DNA from: an uncultured Lachnospiraceae bacterium
GTDB lineage: Bacteria; Bacillota; Clostridia; Lachnospirales; Lachnospiraceae
Assembly (NCBI GenBank): GCA_905236585.1
Contig: CAJOQZ010000268.1
Coordinates: 1-8,946, forward strand
Length of the DNA stretch: 8,946 bases
Reading direction: 5' to 3'
Numbering within the stretch: the first letter of the stretch is position 1; every line of letters starts with the position of its first letter. Positions 4,942-8,946 of the stretch are shown piece by piece. A program made the translations under genes and the position numbers. Below the pieces are notes generated by a model. The model did not search any database and was not told the origin of the DNA. It worked only from the letters and a program-made list of their open reading frames with translations.

Positions 4942-6897
4942 ATGAACGCCAATATATGGTTTGATGTCGCTTCGTTGTGGCTGCTTGCAATACTATGGTA
5001 TATTCTGTTTCTGCGCCGTCATATCGTGACCGGGCAGATTCATCGTTTTCGCTTTACGCTGATGCTGATTACAATCGCTACGATAGCGGACTTTATCAGT
5101 ACGCTTTCAGATAAAGCCGCATATCGGTATCAGGATTCCTTTCTGACGAATGTCACTTTTATGATGGTCACATCGACGATCTATTATCTGGCGCATTCCC
5201 TTACGTTGGTTGCTTTTGTCATGTATATTTCCGCGCTGTTTCGACTGGATGAAAAAGTGCAGTATGTCCGTCTGATCTACGGCATCCCGGCGGTCGTCAT
5301 CCTTACGGCGGTTTTGATGAACCTTGCTACCGGACAGATTTTCTACTATGACAGATTCAAACTCTATCACCACGGCTCGAAGGTGCTTTTAATCTATATG
5401 ATTGCGATCGTGTATCTGCTTTATGCGCTGTTTGTTCTGATCCGCTATGCAAAAGAGATCACGAGGGAAAAGCGTTGGAGCCTTCTTTGCATGGTTATTT
5501 TCGTCGTCATAAGCAATTTCATCCAGTTTTTCTGGCCCGTGCTGCGGGTGGAGAATTTCGCGGTTACGCTGGATGCGCTGATCGTGTATCTATATATCGA
5601 AAGCCCTGCGAATTTCATAGATTCCCAGACAGGGCTTTTATCCGCGGAGAGTTTTTACATTCATTTTCAGATACTCCTGAAAAATCACGGCAGCATGAAA
5701 CTTCTGTTTTTATCGTTAGATGATATCGACGAATGGGACAGGGAAGTCGGAAAAGCAACGACGGACGCAGCGATCGTAAATGTCGCAGGCTACCTGCGGC
5801 GCCTTCCGGGGATCGTCGAAGTTTACCGGATCAATCGCTATCTGTTTTTAATTCACCTTGCCATTACGGATGAGGAAGCGATCGAGGAACTGACCGAGGA
5901 CGTCCGTCGCTGGTTCTCCCGTTCGATCGTTGTCGGCAATTACAAGATCGGTTTGGCGTCCTGCACGATGCGGGTGGACTGCCCGGAGCAGATTTTAAGC
6001 GAAACGGAACTTCTCGGAGCGATTGAGATGATGTCGGATATCGAGTCGCACCGCAACCGTAAAGAGATGCAGTTTAACGAACTCGGGATCGAAAAGCACA
6101 ACCGGACGCGCCATGTGGATGTAGAACTGCGGGAGGGGATTCCGCATGATCGCTATCGGTTCGGTTTTCAGCCGATCTATTCGCTATCGGCAAAACGGTT
6201 TTCCCATGTGGATACGGATATCAGTTTCCTTATCGACGGCGTAGGAGAGGTCCGGTTTTCCAAAGTTTTATCCATTGCGGAGCAGAACGGGAGCATTGAT
6301 GAGATGTTCGGCTATATTGTGGAGGAAATCTGCCGCGAGATCCGCGCATATCATTTTATCGAGAACGGCGTGCATACCGTGGACGTCAAATTTCCATTGA
6401 CGCAGTTGTTAAAACAGGAGAATATCGACCGGGTCGTAGGCATCATAGATTCCTACGAAATTCCGCATAATATGATTATTTTTGAATTGCAGGAAGAATC
6501 CTTAGAAAATTACGAAGGACAGATTCGCTCCGGCATTGAGCAGTTAAGCAGGCGGGGATTTAAGTTTGTTTTGAATAATTACGGTTACGGATTTACCAAT
6601 GCGGAAATCCTTGTCAAAATGCCGCTGGTTGCCGTAACGCTCGACAACCGTCTGACGAATGCGGGCGATTCCGACGAGAAAGCCGACCGGCTGCTCCGGG
6701 CGACCATGGAGCTGCTTTCGGGCTTGAATCTGCGCGCGAAAGCGGAACATATCGAAACGCCCAAGCAGGACGAATACGCGAGGCGGCTTGGCTGCGATCT
6801 GCTGCAGGGATATTACTATGTCGGGCTTTTGTACAAAGACGAGATCGAAGATTTCCTGTCGGGGCAAAGGAACGGAGGTGAAGCATATGCCGTATAA
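4942..6897 (+). CDS. 7-TM protein with degenerate GGDEF and catalytically dead EAL domain
   Basis: This 651-residue protein is predicted to sit in the inner membrane. About seven hydrophobic segments occupy residues 9-26, 36-56, 70-100, 109-130, 148-170, 178-200 and 204-220, resembling the 7-TM sensor modules of some histidine kinases. A GGDEF-like domain (about 222-350) keeps DSQTGLL, but NRYLF (298-302) replaces the signature. The EAL domain (about 390-640) aligns over its full length with the next gene product. However, EAL is replaced by DTD (424-426), the motif Asn by K483, the metal-binding DD by N545-N546 and the Lys of KLD by T566. E515, E602 and Q622 remain. Phosphodiesterase activity is not expected. 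It may bind c-di-GMP weakly, sense a ligand, or regulate its partner. The ribosome binding site is modest (GAGGA, 12 nt before the ATG). Its 3' end overlaps the next gene by 11 nt. Confidence 0.88.
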   Translation: MNANIWFDVASLWLLAILWYILFLRRHIVTGQIHRFRFTLMLITIATIADFISTLSDKAAYRYQDSFLTNVTFMMVTSTIYYLAHSLTLVAFVMYISALFRLDEKVQYVRLIYGIPAVVILTAVLMNLATGQIFYYDRFKLYHHGSKVLLIYMIAIVYLLYALFVLIRYAKEITREKRWSLLCMVIFVVISNFIQFFWPVLRVENFAVTLDALIVYLYIESPANFIDSQTGLLSAESFYIHFQILLKNHGSMKLLFLSLDDIDEWDREVGKATTDAAIVNVAGYLRRLPGIVEVYRINRYLFLIHLAITDEEAIEELTEDVRRWFSRSIVVGNYKIGLASCTMRVDCPEQILSETELLGAIEMMSDIESHRNRKEMQFNELGIEKHNRTRHVDVELREGIPHDRYRFGFQPIYSLSAKRFSHVDTDISFLIDGVGEVRFSKVLSIAEQNGSIDEMFGYIVEEICREIRAYHFIENGVHTVDVKFPLTQLLKQENIDRVVGIIDSYEIPHNMIIFELQEESLENYEGQIRSGIEQLSRRGFKFVLNNYGYGFTNAEILVKMPLVAVTLDNRLTNAGDSDEKADRLLRATMELLSGLNLRAKAEHIETPKQDEYARRLGCDLLQGYYYVGLLYKDEIEDFLSGQRNGGEAYAV

Positions 6898-8806
6898 TGC
6901 ATGGCTGGATGTCTGCGGTTTTTTCACCATGGCGGTAATTCTGATGATGCATATGCTTAAGAATGCCATCCGCATCACGCAGAACAATCTGTATGTTCTT
7001 AATATGACTGCGATCTGCGGCGCGTGCGGCGTGTCCTGCCTGTCGTTTATCTGCTCTGCCTACGGCTGGGGCGAGGCTGCGCTTATCTGCCGGATCGTAT
7101 CCGTTGTGATCGGTTTGGGGGACGGTATCTTTTGGCTGCTTTATGTGGCGGCGATCGTCAATGTTCGGATTGAGTGGGACGCATGGCTGCCGTGGCTTTT
7201 GCCGCCGTTTTTTGCGATGTCGGTATTTATCATATCCGGGTCGCTTGCGGGATGGTTTTTCAAACTCCGTCCGAACGGAAACGTTGTCAGCGGTCCGCTG
7301 TATCCGGCCATCGTTTGGGTGGTCGGACTGGTATTTTTGGGCGGTCTGGTTTTTGCGTTTTCAAAAAGACGGTATTTATCGAGGGAGAGGGTGTATCTGA
7401 TTCCGCCGTTTTTCCTTGCCGGGATTATCGGGATTTCGGTGCAGATGGCTTTTCCGTCGCTGCAGGTCATCCATTTTACGCTGGCAGTCTGCGCCGTGAT
7501 CTTTTATTTTTCCCTGCCGAACCCGGAGGAGTTTTATGACGGGGGCTCCCGCATGTTCAATACGGTTGCCTTCCATGAGATCTACAACCGCCATTTCGAA
7601 GCGGAGGACACGCTTTACTGCGTCGGGATCGTGGTGCGGCAGATCCGCTACATTCTGCCGTCGCTGTCAAAAGAGCGGGTCAATGAACTCGAAGATTATT
7701 TTATTCAGGAGATGCAGCACCATGCAAAAGAGATCCGCGTGTTCTGTTTCAAAGAAGGGGAATATATCGTGACCGTGGACGGAAAAGACAAGGAATACGC
7801 GAACAGCACCTATCGGTATATCTGCTACATCCTCGATAAAATGCGTTCCGAGACGATTGCCGGAATCCCGTTTCGTGCGACGACCTGTCCGTTTGTATGT
7901 CCGCAGGACGTCGTATCCATCGCGGGCGTCGGCGTGCTGTTGGATCGTTTGATGGAAGAAGCGGAAAAACGCAATATGACGGAGATACTTCCGACATCGC
8001 TTGGGATGCAGTCCGAGCGCGAGCAGAGGCATTTGATCCACCAGATGCGAAGCGCGATAAAAGAAAACCGCTTGGAGATCTTTTACCAGCCGATCTATTC
8101 GCCGAGCCGGAACAAATACACATCCGCGGAGGCACTGATCCGTATGCGCGACGAGGAGGGCGGGTTTATCAGTCCGGGCGTGTTTATTCCGCTTGCGGAG
8201 CAGAACGGTCTGATCATTGAGATCGGGGATTTCGTGCTGAATGAAGTCTGCCGGACGATCAAATCCGAGCGTCTGTGGGAAAAAGGAATCGATTATATCG
8301 AGGTCAACCTGTCGGTGACAGAGTGCATTCAAAATGACCTTGTCGATAAGGTGCGTGCGGTTTTGCAAAAATATGAACTGCCGCCGAATTATTTGAACCT
8401 CGAGATTACCGAGACAGCGAGCGATTCATTTTCCAATACGGTTGACAACAATATCAAACGTCTGCATGAATATGGTCTGACGTTCTCTTTGGATGATTTC
8501 GGAACGGGGTATTCTTCGTTGAACCGGATTTTGAATCTGCCGCTTTCGATCATCAAACTTGATATGTCCCTTGTCCGTCCGGCGTTTGAAAGCAACAATC
8601 CGAACGCGATGACCCTCTTGAAATCGTCGGTGCGCATTGCAAAAAGCGTCGGTACCGAGATCGTTGCCGAGGGCGTGGAGACGAAGGATATGGCGGACGG
8701 GATCATTGCGCTTGGGATCGAACATATTCAGGGATTTTATTATTCCCGTCCGTTGCAGAAGGCGGATTTTATCGCTCTTTTGGAAAAACAGACAAAGGAT
8801 GGGTAA
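6887..8806 (+). CDS. 7-TM protein with degenerate GGDEF and intact EAL phosphodiesterase domain
   Basis: This 639-residue membrane protein has the same layout as its upstream neighbour. About seven hydrophobic segments lie at residues 8-25, 38-58, 66-92, 100-122, 139-158, 168-188 and 193-210. A strongly diverged GGDEF-like region (about 215-375) has KEGEY (289-293) at the signature. The EAL domain (about 395-632) has every catalytic position: E415 in EALIR, N474 in VNLS, E506 in LEITET, D536-D537 in DDFGTG, K557 in KLD, E595 in EGVET and Q615 in QGFYY. The likely function is membrane-linked hydrolysis of c-di-GMP to pGpG in response to a signal read by the membrane module. The start at 6887 is fixed by GGAGGTG (6874-6880) six nt upstream; the frame continues upstream without a site. 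The 11-nt overlap with the previous gene implies translational coupling and equal production. The N-terminal membrane module is much less alike between the two proteins than the EAL region. Confidence 0.92.
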   Translation: MPYNAWLDVCGFFTMAVILMMHMLKNAIRITQNNLYVLNMTAICGACGVSCLSFICSAYGWGEAALICRIVSVVIGLGDGIFWLLYVAAIVNVRIEWDAWLPWLLPPFFAMSVFIISGSLAGWFFKLRPNGNVVSGPLYPAIVWVVGLVFLGGLVFAFSKRRYLSRERVYLIPPFFLAGIIGISVQMAFPSLQVIHFTLAVCAVIFYFSLPNPEEFYDGGSRMFNTVAFHEIYNRHFEAEDTLYCVGIVVRQIRYILPSLSKERVNELEDYFIQEMQHHAKEIRVFCFKEGEYIVTVDGKDKEYANSTYRYICYILDKMRSETIAGIPFRATTCPFVCPQDVVSIAGVGVLLDRLMEEAEKRNMTEILPTSLGMQSEREQRHLIHQMRSAIKENRLEIFYQPIYSPSRNKYTSAEALIRMRDEEGGFISPGVFIPLAEQNGLIIEIGDFVLNEVCRTIKSERLWEKGIDYIEVNLSVTECIQNDLVDKVRAVLQKYELPPNYLNLEITETASDSFSNTVDNNIKRLHEYGLTFSLDDFGTGYSSLNRILNLPLSIIKLDMSLVRPAFESNNPNAMTLLKSSVRIAKSVGTEIVAEGVETKDMADGIIALGIEHIQGFYYSRPLQKADFIALLEKQTKDG

Positions 8807-8841
8807 AAGTTGAGTCCCGTACGCCGTCCGCCATTTTTTTG

Positions 8842-8869
8842 TTGCAATTCGCGGAGGGGGTGGTATAAC
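8842..8869 (+). promoter_or_regulatory. Possible promoter for a gene beyond the window
   Basis: TTGCAA (8842-8847), a 16-nt spacer and TATAAC (8864-8869) form a sigma-70-like pair. GTGGTATA here (8859-8866) recurs at the very end of the window (8939-8946), which may be a second -10 region cut by the edge. No convincing coding sequence is visible in 8807-8946. Confidence 0.3.
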
Positions 8870-8903
8870 AGCCGCAGAGCGACTGTTATCGCATGCCGTC
8901 GTC

Positions 8904-8926
8904 AAATCCACATAAATGTGGATTTT
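8904..8926 (+). terminator. Small perfect hairpin with a T run, terminator or leader element
   Basis: AAATCCACAT (8904-8913) and ATGTGGATTT (8916-8925) are perfectly complementary around AA, and the stem ends in TTTT. It lies about 100 nt after the last stop codon and after the promoter-like sequence at 8842. It could therefore end transcripts of the EAL pair, or act in the leader of the next gene. The stem is AT-rich and the T run short, so termination would be modest. Confidence 0.35.
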
Positions 8927-8946
8927 CCTCGTGGCTTTGTGGTATA

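Noticed and set aside
7667..8368. A 233-codon minus-strand frame opposite the second membrane EAL gene
   Set aside because: The plus strand here encodes conserved EAL motifs; the reverse frame shows no domain and is explained by composition.
8690..8834. An 11-nt inverted match (ATGGCGGACGG with CCGTCCGCCAT) between the end of the last gene and the T run after it
   Set aside because: The arms are about 120 nt apart and matches of this length are expected by chance in a window this size.
8810..8946. An open plus-strand frame from TTG at 8810 to the window end, with a weak purine run before it
   Set aside because: The product is rich in Arg and Cys with no family resemblance, and the stretch overlaps promoter-like and hairpin sequences.

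Overview
The window looks chromosomal and comes from a low-to-mid GC Firmicute, most likely a clostridial gut-type anaerobe (Lachnospiraceae is my best guess). This rests on strong AGGAGG-type ribosome binding sites, a cysteine desulfurase next to a rhodanese-less ThiI (the Firmicute arrangement), and several EAL-domain proteins with degenerate GGDEF domains. The taxonomic call is inference from gene content; no marker gene proves it.

Layout. Positions 2-1884 (+) hold the 3' part of a cysteine desulfurase gene and a complete thiI, 11 nt apart, a sulfur-relay operon for 4-thiouridine in tRNA. A 123-nt gap with a possible extended -10 promoter follows. Next is a cytosolic PAS-GGDEF-EAL protein (2008-3732, +) with a full set of EAL catalytic residues. 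Positions 3733-4076 carry no gene. They hold tandem copies of an ATTACCGTTCACC repeat and a compact, highly folded element of about 240 nt, where the EAL gene and the convergent superoxide dismutase gene (4077-4694, -) meet. The 247-nt divergent region 4695-4941 holds promoters in both directions. From 4942 to 8806 (+) two overlapping genes encode membrane proteins of the same architecture (about 7 transmembrane segments, degenerate GGDEF, EAL). The last 140 nt have no convincing gene, but contain a promoter-like sequence and a small perfect hairpin that probably belong to the next gene.

How the genes work together. Three of the six genes are EAL proteins, and none of their three GGDEF domains keeps the GG(D/E)EF signature. 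As far as the sequence shows, the locus can degrade or sense cyclic di-GMP but not make it. In the membrane pair, the first EAL domain has lost its metal-binding Asp pair, its Asn and its Lys, while the second keeps all of them. With the 11-nt gene overlap this suggests a co-made pair of one pseudo-enzyme and one active phosphodiesterase. The thiI operon and the Mn-type superoxide dismutase are housekeeping or stress genes with no obvious functional link to the EAL genes.

The most unusual non-coding signal is the element at about 3799-4041. A 10-bp closing helix brackets three abutting hairpins, and the apical loops of the first and third hairpins are perfectly complementary over 7 nt. Relatives of its boundary sequence also occur just before and just after the PAS-GGDEF-EAL gene.
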